From: Protea cynaroides
Lineage: Eukaryota > Streptophyta > Magnoliopsida > Proteales > Proteaceae
Direction: 5' to 3'
Length of the DNA stretch: 64,000 bases
Assembly (NCBI GenBank): GCA_028583415.1
Contig: CM053267.1
Coordinates: 53,334,914 to 53,398,913 of the forward strand
Shown here: positions 44,690 to 57,612 of the stretch, piece by piece
Layout of the letters: each line of letters begins with the position of its first letter
Numbering within the stretch: position 1 is the first letter of the stretch
Made by a program: the position numbers and the translations under genes
Notes under the pieces: generated by a model
The model's database searches: none
What the model was told of the DNA's origin: nothing
Seen by the model: only the letters and a program-made list of their open reading frames with translations

Positions 44690-45005
44690 ACAAGAAAGAT
44701 CCTTTCAATTGACAATGTTTTTCAATTCCAAACTGTTGTATTCGATCTACGCATCCAATATTCCATCTTGCAATGCTGTTTGTAAAGTTAGTTGAATAGT
44801 TAGAGCATCATCCAATTTGATAGAGTCAAAAAGCGTGGGTTAAGAAACAGCTTTGGTAACTTGGCCATCATGATTACGAAATACAAATCCCACCCACTAG
44901 TATTTGATGAAAAACTAGTATCAGTATTAATTTTAATGTAACCTTGAATTAATAACCACAATCTAACTGGTTGTAAAGGAGGAGCATGAGAACTGGATCC
45001 AAAAT
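44690..45005 (-). pseudogene. LINE-type RNase H-like domain fragment
   Basis: The minus strand reads YIKINTDTSFSSNTSG, then after a frame change a GQVTKAVSQP-like and LDDALTIQLTLQTALQDG segment. This is the RVT_3 RNase H-like domain that ends many plant LINEs. A stop and one or two frame shifts disable it. It lies only in duplication unit B. Confidence 0.7.
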
Positions 45006-46830
45006 GGTGAAAAAGACCATAATGCAATGAACAAGGAAGGTGATCAATTAGGTGGGGGCAAATAGAAATTTTATTTATATTTATTATAATCTCATTATTG
45101 TATTATAAATTAACTTTTAAAATGGTATTCATGTTTTTTCATAAGATACCATTTCTTTTACTAATCTTATTATCATTTTACTTTCTACACCATAATTTAT
45201 TTATTATATTAATTGTTAGTGAGTAGATTTATTTAGTAATATTAATGACTAGAACAAATATTAAGAAGATAGATTGTGATAAGTATGGAAGGAAAGAGAT
45301 TTGTTTTTTGTACCATCCCTATTCTAATAATTGATGAGTATGGTTCAAGGTATCAATATTGGATCGACTGGATTACCAATTCGTATCGATTTGGGATTTG
45401 TCAATTTCTAATTCGATTATCGATCCTAGTTTGTTTTATTATTATTTTAATGAAAATCAGACGCATGCCAGTTTTTTATTGGATCCGTACATCGAACCAA
45501 TCCAGATCGAATAAGTTTTAGACATAGCCAATACCGTGTTTGATACCTGGATTTAGAACCATGGTTCAAGGTATTGATATCGGATCAGTTGGATCAGTCA
45601 ATTCGTATCGGTTTAGAACTAATTAACGTCTGATTTGATCCTTAATCTCATTCTGTTTTATTCTGATTTAAGTCGATTGGACATATATCGGTTTCCCATT
45701 AGATCTGTATACCGAACAGATCTGAATCAAATTGGTTTTGGACATGACCAATACCGTGTCTGATAACTAGATTTAGAACCATGGTTTAAGGTATCGGTAT
45801 CAGATAGGGATGAGTGCAATTACGATTTAATTCTATCCTAGGATAATTTATTTACGGTGTTAGATTTTTTATACATTTTTATTTGAATTTTTGAAATGAA
45901 TTTAATTTTAATAAATTTTCCTTGTAGATTTATTTTGATCAAATTTCATTTGAATTTGAATTGGTCAAATGATAGGATTAAAACTTTAAGATTACAAAAA
46001 GGTGCACAAGAAATTATGGACACATATGGTCATTCATGAAGGTATTTGATTACGGAATTGTTGGGTTGTATCTTATATTTCATGAGGTTCACACAGTTAT
46101 TAGAGTTGTAATTGTATTTTAGTTTATAACAATTATATATGTAAGGATTAATTTGTAATTATATAAAATTAGAGTTTCTAGGGAGCCTATTTATTGTCTT
46201 TATGAAAAAAACCCTAGGTAAAATGTGAGCAAAGAGAATACTATGTCAGGTGGAGAGAGGTATAGAGTTTTTTTTTAGAATAAAAAAAATTCTCTATTTC
46301 TCTGGGTGGAGATAGACATTCAACGTTGGGGTGTTGAACCACGATAAATTCTGTATTTGTGTATTTGTTTGATCTTCGATTTTCTCCTTTATTTGTACAA
46401 AAATTCTTAACATAAACTTGATAAATAATTACTCTAAACTTAAATTTTTTTGTCAAAAGATGGTGAAAAAATTTGGTGTTTAAAAGTGGTCCACGACTTC
46501 ATACAACACTATTCTCCCTTCTTCTAAAACTTTTTTGGTACTCACGAAGCCCCAGGGGTAGGAAGAGATACTCGACACATATTGCCTCAAAAAAGAACCT
46601 AAGCTTAACTGTAGTACTTCCATGGGTTAGTGGACTAGGCAATTGGTTTTATGTAAGCTAGAACAATTGAATAGTGCAATTGGTTGTTGTTCTGCTAGTT
46701 GATTGTAGGCACCCTGGAACCTATCTCACATTTTGCCTTGAGACACCCCACGCTCCCCCTTCTCCATTGGCAGAACCGTCAGCTTATATTATCCAGAATA
46801 GTTCTCCTGCATGTATTTTTATCCTCTTGG

Positions 46831-47941
46831 GATTCCATCATCGCTCATATCCAGTGAGTCCCATATTCTGGAGGTAAATCTCATATCACATCAATGGTGA
46901 TAGAATCTCATGGAGAGTACATGTACATGCAAATGATCCAAATTCGATATTAGCCATCCTTGAAACAGAGATTTGTTTGGCACATCGAAAGGAGAAGAGA
47001 ATTTGTAGCTTTGATTCTGTATAATGGAGAAACAGATAGAAGATTTTGAGAATAATTCACCAGCCTGTACTTGTATATTTCTTGGGATTTCATTACCGTT
47101 CATATCCAGTGAATCTCACGCCACATCGACGGAGATGAAATCCCATGAAGCGAAGATTTTGATGATGGACATGGTCACCATTTCACCCTTACAATACTAG
47201 CAGACACTTGTAAAGAAGGGATAAAAATCCTCTCCTGCAGCAGTTCCAGCTGCCAAAGGTTGGATTTCAACCGGTGTACAAACCGATGTATTAGTATGGG
47301 CGTTGCCACCAGCTGAACTCCGGATCCAAATCCTCTCCTGCGGCAGGAGGGTCTTCTAACTGATCCAAGAGATTGGGGATCAGTCGGCCCGCCTACCAAT
47401 ACATGGGGAGGTGGGCTGGGTAAAATCCCATCCTTGGCAGGCGACAGGTCGGCAACAGACGATTTGATTGCCTGAACTCCAGCCCTTGATCAGCTGGCAG
47501 TTCTGGCAATTCCACCTGCCGCAGGAGAGGATGTGGAGAAGTTACCTAGTTTAATGCAAATCTCTACTATTTTTAGCTTGAAACCAAAAAAATTACCAAA
47601 AAAAGAGGGATTTTCTCATACAATTCTCTGTTATCTGATTCATCTCCAGGATAGGTTTTGGGTACATGGAGATGATCCGGAGTCGAAATTTTGCCTGACA
47701 TTCATACAAACTCAAAAAGACAGAAATAGTAAACGCGTGTGATTCGGGAATGAAGATTCGGGAATGAAGGGCATACGGGTCTCTAATCCCTCACCGGCTC
47801 ACCCTCCTGGCCATGAGTTGTCAAATGCTTTTTGGAACTACTATTTTCCGCTCTCTCTATCTTTCTCTCTCCTTTTCATTCCTTGTTCTTTGTTTTGTTG
47901 CTTTCTTCTTTTGCTTCTGTGTGTAGAAGGGTGTGGCTGCT
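46831..47941. other. PP1 upstream region with MITE
   Basis: 46797-46885 and 47040-47130 share a TGTA.TTTTATC.TCTTGGGATT...CATATCCAGTGA.TC block. The MITE at 47222-47537 is listed separately. The pyrimidine-rich stretch at 47845-47925 looks like the PP1 5' leader. No other gene. Confidence 0.45.
47222..47537. mobile_element. MITE with CATCCTCTCCTGC inverted ends
   Basis: The left end is AAAAATCCTCTCCTGCAGCAG, and the complemented right end is CCACATCCTCTCCTGCGGCAG. A further copy of the end motif (GGATCCAAATCCTCTCCTGCGGCAGGAG) lies in the middle at 47321, so two elements may be nested or joined. The end motif also begins the foldback element at 61057-61263. Confidence 0.6.
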
Positions 47942-50247
47942 ATGGAAGGGACTGCACTTGATGAATTGATTGAGAAGCTATTGGACGGGAGAAAGGCCAA
48001 AGGAAAACGTATTCAGCTCAATGAAAATGAGATTCGCCAGCTTTGCATTAGTGCCAAGGAGATATTCTTGCGCCAACCTAATCTCTTGGAGTTGGAAGCC
48101 CCCATGAACGTTTGTGGTATATCTTCATCTGGATTTTAACTGAGTCCTGAAAGTATGATTTGGTGAATTCAACTTCTGGGTCTAGTTTTACTCAATTGTT
48201 TTCATGATTTAGCAAATGGATTTTTTCTTAATGATGATCCATATTAGGGTTAGAGCAATATAAGATTTGGTTCTCATTCAACCTTCTAGATCTAAAGATA
48301 GCCTCTTTATTTATGTATAGTTTTTTTTCTTTTTTCTCAATAAATTTTGATTTTACTTATAAAAAAATTGTTTAGATCTTATAAAGAGTCCATTGCAATG
48401 CCATTTTCATTTTAATGGTTCATGCTGCATCTTTGATATTGGTTCCTTATGGGAATAAAGTGCATTTGGTTTTCTTTTTAAATTTTACCATCAAAGTCAC
48501 TTTGGGGAGAATTTTTTTTTATCAGGAGAATGTTATTTTGAATTTTCATTGCTATTCACCAATATTATTTTAGAGGGATTATATAGAACATTAGATAGTA
48601 ATATATGATATCATGGTAAAATTAGTCCAGCCCACTTCCATGTCACTTAAAAAAAATAAAAAAAAATAAATAAAAGATCATCAAATTCATGTCTTAATAA
48701 CACCACCACTGCTCAAAGGGCTGGCAATATTTTTGGAACTCAATTACAACTTAGAAGGATCAGATTCTGGAACTGGGGCAATTCTGGAATCCATCTTTAA
48801 CAAGGTTTTAGATTTTAGATTGTACCCCAGTCTAATCATAGATTCCATAATGTAAAAAGCAAACAAAAATCAGGTCCAGCATCTGGATGCATTCTTAGAA
48901 TCAGGCAATCAGCTAGTACAATCTGAACTAGATATTTGTAACTAGTACTGGAATCCCTTAATATTTTGCTGGTATCATGTTGTATTCCCTTTCACTATAC
49001 CTTATGTTCCATCACATTGTTGGAGAATACAAATACCCTCATAATGCTTACCTCTTTAAAGAGGTTATTGAACATTGATCAAATTTTCTGATGAACAGGT
49101 GACATACATGGACAGTACTCTGACCTCCTACGCTTGTTTGAGTATGGAGGTTTCCCCCCAGAAGCCAACTACCTATTCCTTGGGGACTATGTGGATAGAG
49201 GAAAACAGAGCATCGAGACTATATGTCTTCTCCTTGCTTACAAGATCAAGTTCCCAGATAACTTTTTCCTCCTTCGAGGGAATCATGAATGTGCCTCCAT
49301 CAACAGAATCTATGGATTCTATGATGAATGTAAGCGCCGGTTCAGTGTTCGTCTTTGGAAGGTCTTTACAGACTGTTTCAACTGTTTACCAGTTTCAGCA
49401 ATCATTGATGACAAGATCTTATGCATGCATGGTGGGCTGTCCCCAGAAATGGAGAGCTTGGATAATATAAGAGCAATCGAGAGGCCAGTCGATGTGCCAG
49501 ATCAGGGGCTGTTGTGTGATCTACTTTGGGCAGATCCTGACAGAGACATAAAAGGATGGGGGGAGAATGATAGGGGAGTTTCCTACACTTTTGGTGCAGA
49601 CAAAGTGACCGAGTTCTTGAAGAAGCATGACCTTGATCTAGTTTGTCGAGCTCATCAGGTATTTCACTCCCAACCCAGAAAATATATACATGTAAGGAAA
49701 AAAAAACTTCCTTTTGTTCATAAATGAAGGGCCAAAATGTCCTGCTTATTGACTAGAAAGGCTAACTCAATGAAAAAGAGGCATCCTGCCCTTTTATGCT
49801 TAAGGACAAACATGTTTATGCTTATACACTGTTGGTTCATTGTCTGGAGTAAGGAGTTAATCCTTCTAGCATGGATCCTGAAAATTTGCTAGTTTGACCT
49901 CATTGGGTGGAATGATGGTACAGGATTTGTCTAGTAATGCAACATGACTAATAATGCAAATTAGAATGCACTATAAAAGAATTTGTGGATAGAGGCCCTA
50001 GATTCCAATCTACATAAGGGACATCCAGACATTGAAACTATGTTTCAATGGTTTGATACTTTGTTTATATGTAATTGATGAACAGGTTGTTGAGGACGGG
50101 TACGAGTTCTTTGCAGACAGGCAACTGGTTACGATATTTTCAGCCCCAAACTATTGTGGAGAATTTGACAATGCAGGTGCACTGATGAGTGTTGATGCAA
50201 GTTTGTTATGCTCTTTTCAGATCCTCAAACCTTGGAAGGGCAAATAA
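47942..50247 (+). CDS. TOPP: Serine/threonine protein phosphatase PP1 catalytic subunit (three exons, 298 aa)
   Basis: Exons 47942-48116, 49099-49658 and 50086-50247 join in frame through GT-AG introns (897 bases with the stop). The metal-dependent phosphatase signature is complete: GDIHGQ at the exon 1/2 junction, [20 protein letters not shown], then [13 protein letters not shown] (end of exon 2) and [11 protein letters not shown] in exon 3. The N-terminal half-domain ([10 protein letters not shown]...[10 protein letters not shown]) and [18 protein letters not shown] identify PP1 rather than PP2A or PP4. PP1 dephosphorylates many Ser/Thr substrates, chosen by regulatory subunits that bind its hydrophobic groove. 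The C-terminal tail after FQILKP is only a few residues long (WKGK), shorter than in many family members. No defects are seen. 3' UTR follows to about 50600. Confidence 0.96.
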
Positions 50248-51380
50248 GTTTAGCCAGAATAGATTCGACCAATGGAAGATAAGGGAGAGATGATATTTGA
50301 TCAACAGAAGAGACCATGGTGGAACAAGCATATAATTAATCTTCTGTGGCTAATTTTATGCTAATTGCACTTTGAGAGGCAGAACTTTTCATGCTGCCAA
50401 TTTCCACAATGAAAGCCCTTTCTGTTTTCTTTGTTGTGGATCATCCAGATGGTAGTTGTAGAGTTACCAAGCTCAAGCTGATGTATATAATCCCTTGCAG
50501 ATAATGGAAGCTTAAATATCTGAGCTCGAGTGTAAGTTGCATAGGTGCTTTCTACCCTTAATGAATAAGAAGAGCCATTGAATTGAATGAGAATAAAAGA
50601 GAGATTATGCATTTGCAGTAAATGTTTTACAAATTTTCATAATATCTGTTACTAGATTTTGGAATACAGATAAAATAAGGTTCCTTTTTTTTTTTTATTT
50701 TTTTTTTATTTTTTTATTTTTTATAGTTATGATCACATTGTATTTACAGAAAAAACTCATTTGACAGACTATGCAGACTCACAGTTAAAACATTTGACCT
50801 CAAACTCATCTGTGTTCTGATGGTATGGATCAGAGAATTGCACCCAGGTCCTGAAGAAAATGGTTGAGACCTCTGGCTTTCTTAAGTTTCAGGGGGATTT
50901 GGTGCAGATTTTTTTCTTGAGGGCTTATATCTTGTTCTTCCACTATTAGTAACATCTCAGTGCTATTTCCTGCTTGCAGCTCACTGGTATTCTGATGGTG
51001 AATGATGTCTTGTTGAAGTGATTGACAATACTATTCAATATGCTGATAGCTAATTTATTGGTTGCAACAATGTCATTAAGCATCATATTCTTTATTTTGA
51101 TTATTTATTTTACTTATCCAAAAAAAAAAAAAATTGATTAATACTTTTTTTTTTTTTTGTGGGTAAAACCATTGATTAATACATGAAGCCCCCAACTCCT
51201 GTGAACAAAATGAACCATTTTCTTCCTCTCAAGAAACAGACCAAGATTTAAACAGGGAAATCTAATAAAGAGACTAGAGAGAAGAAAATGGCATGCTCAT
51301 TGTCATGATCTTCATAAATGTATCCGATAGTCTTCATTGTACCAATCTCCAATCAATACATTAAATTCTTGGAGGAGAGA

Positions 51381-51425
51381 AGGGGACGGGGAAGGGAAGG
51401 GGACGGGGACGGGGACGGGGACAGG
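51381..51425 (+). repeat. GGGGAC minisatellite
   Basis: About six GGGGAC-type units with AGGGGAAGGG variants. On the plus strand there are at least seven runs of four G within 45 bases, a strong G-quadruplex-forming pattern. Confidence 0.85.
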
Positions 51426-52194
51426 AACTATGACCCGATTGTTGATATGATTGGTTCCAAACCATGTCAATAATTTAGAAGATCAGAAATTAGTATAAGG
51501 CTACTGCAAAACCGGGATTCTATTTGCAGCATGAGAGTTTGGGAATCATGCTTTGTATCAGTTTAGACATTATCGACGGGTGCAGGAGTGAGGAAGATGA
51601 GGAGAGCGGCGGAGACACTTGTGATTGCTGGAATCAGGCAGTGTATGTATTTGCTCTGCTGCTGCTGCTAATGGTAGCGCCGCCGCTGGAATGCCATGCC
51701 AGCAACATCTGGTGAACTGGGAGGGCGATCAGACACCACTGTACATAGCAGTCGGCATTTGAAAAGGCTGGAAGCAAAAAAGACATGGAAAAAAAATGAA
51801 AGAATCTCACTTACTCAGCGATCTCAATTTTAATGAAATTGAGTGGAGAAATCCAACCAAACAGTCACTGAAGTTGAAATCATCCAATGAAATCAAAATA
51901 GAAATCGAACCAAAAAGAGCATAAGTATCATATTTAAAATAACAAGGGAATAAAGAGGCAGAAGTTGTTCAAGAGTTATGTACATTAGGCTAGTACAAAA
52001 ATTGATCAACTCGATCGGAGTTTGTATGTATCAGTGTTGAGCAAAAGGCTTACAATAAATTGCCGATACATGCGAGACCCCACGAGCTCGCATATGAAGC
52101 TAGCAAATCTCCCTATGGGATCCATATCGGGTCTAGAAATAGTGAAAATAATTGTCTTGTTTGTCAAGGGTCTTCCTCTTAAAAAAAAAAAAGA

Positions 52195-52345
52195 AATATA
52201 AAACTTGTGAATGCGAATATAGATGGAGATGGAACAGTTTTTACAGAGACTTTCATGGGGAATGGTATTAAAATACTCTTTAGTAAATATGAATATAAAT
52301 TTACACATCAAAATAGACAGAATTTTAGGAATGAAGTTAAGGTTT
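52195..52345 (+). repeat. Repeat shared with 59560-59700
   Basis: Both places contain TGAATGCGAATATAGATG, then GAAACAGTTT, CAGAGACTTT, ATGGATATAAGTTTAC-like and TTTAGGAATGAA. This is probably part of an older retrotransposon. The 59.56-kb copy is the better preserved. Confidence 0.65.
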
Positions 52346-53499
52346 CTTTTATGTTCGCAATGGATCAACAAACAATCATTTGTTCTCCTTCACCAGTTTT
52401 CCTGAGAAGAAGCACCTGTTTTCATTGGCCCTCAAATCATTGCCAAGATTCTCATACCTAGGGATTTGATGAGGGATATAGTCTCCAAGTTATCCAAAAC
52501 ATGGATAAGACTACAGGATACTACAGGATTCAAGTTTTGGACATCCTGGATGGTTGAATCCATTGATTGAGAGTATTCAGAGAAGAATCCTTGGATGATG
52601 AGACCAAATCTGCCCAATGATGAAAAATGTTGCAGAGATATTTTGGTGGGGAAAAAAGGATTGAAGCTTTTGCTGTTCTTCTGAAAATCCGTTCATCTCA
52701 AAAACAAAAGAAGAGAAGCTTCAATCGATTAGAAAAAAAAAAAAAAAAAAGAAAGAAAAAAAAGAAGTGGAAACCATGGCATCAACAATCTTACCTATTC
52801 CTCTTGTGATTTTAATAACTTTTTTTTTTCTTTTGGAAACAAGAAAGTTCATTGAAATCCTATTTGTTTTGTCATTAAAATTTTCATGCAAATAATATTT
52901 TACATGAAATTTTTTGTACTTTTTCAATGCATTTCTTTGTATTTTAAAAAAATTCTATTTAAAACAAATACCAACATTTTACATAGAAACAAACAAAAAC
53001 CTGAATGAAAAATCAAAACACTGTGTCACCACCATACACCAGTAACAATCCATCCTAAGTTTTCTCTCTCCATGTAAAAGTTCTGGTGTGGTATATCTAG
53101 CCACTTCGCTACCCTATTTATAGAAGAAGATCACTGTCCGAAATCCTTCTCTTTGAGGTTTTCCTAACTAGATGAAGATGAGACTGATGGAGGATTAAAT
53201 TCTATCATATCTAACTACTTTTACAGAAGGCTTTCAATTAAAAATGTAGAAAGGTCATGGTTTGTAGGGTGTGTATGTACTTTCTTAGCCAAGAAACTCA
53301 TACATACAAATGTGCCGATGATCTAGAAAATTTTGAAGGTTTGGACTAATCTGCCATCTTGTGTTTTCAATCCTTGAATAGGAATTGATTTTGTAAATTC
53401 AAGAAAGAAAGAATGAGTGAATGAATTAATGATCCAGTGATCTATGTTCAATGAAGAAGATACAGTTGCATATTAAAACAGGCTCATGTTCCATCCACC

Positions 53500-53725
53500 C
53501 ATGGTTCTAAATCCAGGTATTGATAACAGTATCGATCATGTCCAAAATTGTTCCGATTTGGATCTGTGTACAAATCCAATGAGAAACTAACATGCGTCCA
53601 ATCCTCATTAAAATAATACTAAAACAGGTTGCGATTGAAAATCGGATCAGCGATTGACCAGGTCCAAAACCGATATGAATTGGCCCATCTGACCGATCCA
53701 GCCGAATACCGATTACTTGAACAAT
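53500..53725 (-). repeat. Dispersed repeat copy, minus strand
   Basis: The complemented sequence carries GGATCGGTCAGATGGGCCAATTCATATCGG, ATTATTTTAATGAGGAT and GTTTCTCATTGGATTTGTACAC, and it begins at CATGGTTCTAAATCCAGGTATTGATA. It belongs to the family described at 41130-41430. Confidence 0.7.
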
Positions 53726-55974
53726 GCATCCACCAGACCACCACAGGTGCTAATGACTGGTCTAACCTGCAAGCATGAAACCCTAAACCCAACCAGGGTA
53801 ACTGAGTTGTTTTCAATAAAACCACAGGTATATATTTATTTACTGGTTGGCTTGTTTAGCAAAAATGTCCCTTTAGGTTACCAGGAACCTTTCATGTAAG
53901 AGCTTTGTTAGCATTCTAAAAGGACAAATGGACAATAAATTTGCATCATCAACTCTGTATCTGAAATTTTAATAAATTTCAGCACATATACCATACCTCC
54001 AGAGATTAGGCCAGGCCAAATTTAGTAGCATTGTGGCCACATAATCCTCAGTCATGATGGTAAAATTGAAGAACAGTAATCAGGATTCCATAGCATGTCC
54101 CTTGTAGCATTTGAACTCCACTTCAAATTCGGTCCACTGGTTGTGATGGCGGGAAAGTACAACTACAGTGATAAGATCACTGTTGTGCTCGGCTTCAATC
54201 TAAAACGGACAAATTCACATATGGATCTCAATGACAAGGTAATAACTAATAACTGAAATCTAAATTACCCAGAGTCCTCATGACATTGTTTTGAGAACAC
54301 AAACTAAACTGGCTGGCTTAACCTTGAACTGGGCAACCAGGTCACCAAACAGGAAGACTGATCCCCATTCCAATCACTTGTCTTTCAAAGATTCCACTTA
54401 GACTTCAAGGTTTTCAGTGAGTTTGGTAGTTCCATTGATTGGTTGAGCCAGGACCCAAGACCCCATTTCATCTCACTCCCAATTGACTAGTGAAGCAGAA
54501 TCTATCTCACTAATTTCTGTTCAGACGCTTTCATAAAATTGATATCACTCTTGCTCCTTGGAACAACCCCGAAAATCATAGATGAGGGTCCTCCGTATTT
54601 CAAATAGAGATGATTCAGCCTGAAGGGAAGACATATCTAAATCATCCATTTGAAATTTGAACGGTTTCTTATAATGTGATAATCTGAGTCAGATAAATGT
54701 TTTTCTGAGTCATGACCATTTTAGGGTGGCTATACATATCTTAAATCAAATGCACAGATTAACTTAGGTAAACATATTGCTTCATCAATAACAATAACAA
54801 TCAATTTACACAGGAATAACAAATAACTACACAAATATATCCTACAGAAGAACAATCTTCCCCAAAAGTAATAATGCCACACAGCACACATGCATATGTT
54901 CATACATAGCCAAGTTGAAAATCACATCAGTTATCAACTTTAGTTGTTGTATATGGCAAAGAAACTAAAACTTGAATACAAATTACAAAAACACATTTCA
55001 CCAACCCTGAGGAAAAGAAAAGTATCAGCATATGACCAGAAAATTAAGGCACTTGATCAAAATGGATTTGTTTTAGGTTATATAAGATGTGAACCATTTA
55101 AATAATAGTGTGGTTCAGTTCATAGGTGGTCTTCTAGACTGGCATGGCATAGTATAAAATTGCTGGTCTTAAACAAAGAAAAGAGATCATGGAAAGGGTA
55201 AATTGCAAGAAGAAAAGCAATACAAACAATCAGTTAATACTAGATAACTTGCAAGGAGAAAAAAAAGTGATCACTAATTACAACAGTATTATGAACAGCA
55301 TTTATCAGTAGTCACTTAAGCTTCCAACAAGTATTGTTTGGGTCAATAATGTTTCACAAGTCGCACTAGTATTCAAACAAAACTCTCTTCCATGATAATA
55401 AATTTAATAGCAAAGAATCCAAAAAACATAAGTTTTCCTCTAAAGCTTAAGACAAATTAAAGGAGTAGGAGTTAGTAATACATACCCAAAGAATATACAG
55501 GAGGAAGTAACCAGAGTTGATACTGAAAGATGAAAAACTGGTCCATTTTAGCTTCAACATAATAATTCAAGACTAGTTTGTCTTACTTTCTCCCTAAATA
55601 TCCATCCAGGTCAACCTGGTTAGCAAATAAACATAATTCAGCTAAGAAATTCCTAGAAAGATATCACAAATTTCACAATATGCTTGTGAGAAAATAATTT
55701 TCAGGAATGCCAAAATTCAATCCATTTCAAAAGGCAGATGAAATACAATAAGAAATGTAATTAATCATTCTCATCTATTGCAATCTGAAAGTGACAGTAC
55801 AGAGATTAGAATTTCGGATTTCAATCCAACTCAAGCTAAGCTTTATCCTAAGTACATGTGGCTGGCTAAATGGATTGTATTCATCATTCAATTCTATCCA
55901 AAACCATAGGTGTTGCAAATCCTAATCCATATGCAAGCCATTTCACACTTCACCCAAAGTTATTTTCAGTTACT
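53726..55974. other. Long gene-free stretch
   Basis: AT-rich sequence with no frame I can assign. 54070-54260 has coding-like composition on the minus strand but stops in every frame and matches no family I know. Nothing else stands out. Confidence 0.45.
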
Positions 55975-56365
55975 TATCCCAGGGCTTTGGCCCATCCCAG
56001 CTCCGCCCCTGCCTCTTTCTCTTTTAGCTCTTCCAATTTGAATAATTACTCATCCTTACCAGTGCATCCAAAGGTCTTCATTGCACATGTTTATGTATTC
56101 CCAAATGATTTTATTCTAAACTAATCATGTAACGGAGCTACACCCAAATAACTTATACTGTGTTTATTCCTGACTTTATTGTTTCTAGGTTTACCACTCA
56201 TTAATCTCAACATACTCATCTACATTAATTTTTAATATTTTGTTTTTGACCCGTCCAACATTCAACTCCATATAAAATTGCTGGTCTTAAAGCTGTCTTA
56301 TAAAATTTCCTTGAGTAAAGGAATATCGATCACAGAACCGTCCCAAAGCACCTCTAAACTTCAAT
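55975..56365 (-). pseudogene. LINE (non-LTR retrotransposon) reverse-transcriptase C-terminal remnant
   Basis: On the minus strand, blocks in three frames spell the end of a plant LINE RT region: a KGKFY+TALRPAILYGVECW-like segment (about 56290-56250), MLRLMSGKPRNNKVRNK, YLGVAPLHD, and a degenerate RR.T.APVRK/DE..QLEE-like run near 56050. Several stops and shifts are present. The wording of the family motif is from knowledge of plant LINEs. Confidence 0.72.
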
Positions 56366-56454
56366 CTAAGTCTATGTTCAACATTGTCCTCTATTTCTGC
56401 TTTTTCATTTATAGTTGAATGTAGGTATAAAAAAATTAGTGCTTTGATGTGTTG

Positions 56455-56790
56455 AATTATCCAACCCAAAAACTTGAGCTATTAGGAGGAGAAGTCCAAG
56501 TGGCATATGAAGTCATCCAACATTTCAAACCTAGTTTATGTGAGACTATTCCTTTGCTACACATGGTAAGTGTGGCCCCTTATAAATAGGTAATACACGT
56601 TGATTTTGATGGAGGAAGAGCAACAAATTTACTATCAAAGTGTTGTTTGCGATGGCTTTGATACCATGTTGAACTATCCACCAAAAATTTAAGCTATTAG
56701 GTTGAGAGGCCCAACTGGTAAAAGGTCATCCAAGACTCCAAAGATAGTTGATGTGGGATTATTCTCAAACATACGATATGTTGCTCCCCA
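56455..56790. repeat. Two copies of a TTAAGCTATTAGG repeat
   Basis: About 56455-56600 and 56665-56790 share GTTGAA.TATCCA.C, AACTTGAGCTATTAGG.GGAGA.G.CCAA, GTCATCCAA and GTG.GA.TATTC. They are related to the three-copy block at 30163-30605. Confidence 0.65.
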
Positions 56791-57612
56791 CATCAAATTC
56801 TCACCGTCCAATTAAGAGTTCGATTTTTACTGCAGTCCAGATAAATTATGGATTGAACAGAAAATAAACAACTAAGTAATGGAAATTTCTCTATAGGAGA
56901 AATGAAATCACGTCCTTTGGCAGCTCAATGTACTACAAGAGAACATGTAAAAGCACCATGCCAATCATACCGTAGCCAAAAAGAAAGGCTAAAAGCATAT
57001 GCATGACTGAAATATTAATACTGTTGTAAACCGATAGGAAGACCAACTCATTGCTAACCCTGTATTTCCACTTAGGATTCTAAGGTCTGTTATTATCCAG
57101 ATGTTTCGGTATGCTGTTCACAGTTCAACCCTGGCTGGTAACTGCTAATGGTCAGCTCTTTTTGATTTTTTGCCACCAGTTATTGTGCAGAACAGACTTT
57201 AGTTTAACCAAAAACCATGTTGACTGTGTTTCATAAATTTCTAAGTAACACTAAACCACAAATATTTCATAATCCAGTCTTTAGATATCATAAGTTCGAA
57301 TCTGAATTTGTTAACTCACTCCACAATAGGCAAATGAAAAGGACTGAATATAGATCTCATGGATTACAGATTCAGGATTTGATAACAGATTGGTCCCAAG
57401 ACTCCCAACTGATCCAAGTCAGGTCAGGTCAGTCAATCTATAATGCAATCTGATCTTGCCAGTGCAAGGCCAATCAACACCGTATTATTTATTTGGACAG
57501 TCCAGTCTACCCCTATCCGGATCAGAATCAGCCAATCCTTGAAAGCTTAACAGACCCACTTTCTATGTAAGAAGGGATGAAATCAAATTGTTTCAGCCAG
57601 AATCATTGCTGG
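56791..57612. other. Spacer before PPR pseudogene
   Basis: No gene recognised. 57360-57560 contains GATCTTGCCAGTGCAAGGCC and other copies of a GATC-rich word set, possibly another degraded repeat. Confidence 0.4.

Larger units (their letters stand above)
43096..46830. repeat. Segmental duplication, unit B
   Basis: The counterpart of 38985-42895, starting GAAGCATTCAATATTTGACGAGG and ending near TATTATCCAGAATAGTTC. It keeps the intact S-protein homolog. Differences from unit A: a LINE RNase H-like fragment at 44690-45000, two extra copies of the GGATCAGTTGGATCAGTCAATTCGTATCGG repeat (45565-45800), and a different AT-rich link at 45820-46440. Confidence 0.85.
50248..53500. other. Intergenic region after PP1
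   Basis: Contains 3' UTR, T-rich runs (50680-50720), mixed AT-rich sequence, the GGGGAC minisatellite (listed), a repeat at 52195-52345 (listed), and an A-rich run at 52730-52765. Open frames here are short and have no recognisable family. Confidence 0.45.

Noticed and set aside
54070..54260. Possible exon on the minus strand
   Set aside because: There are stops in every frame, no splice sites in sensible positions, and no family resemblance.
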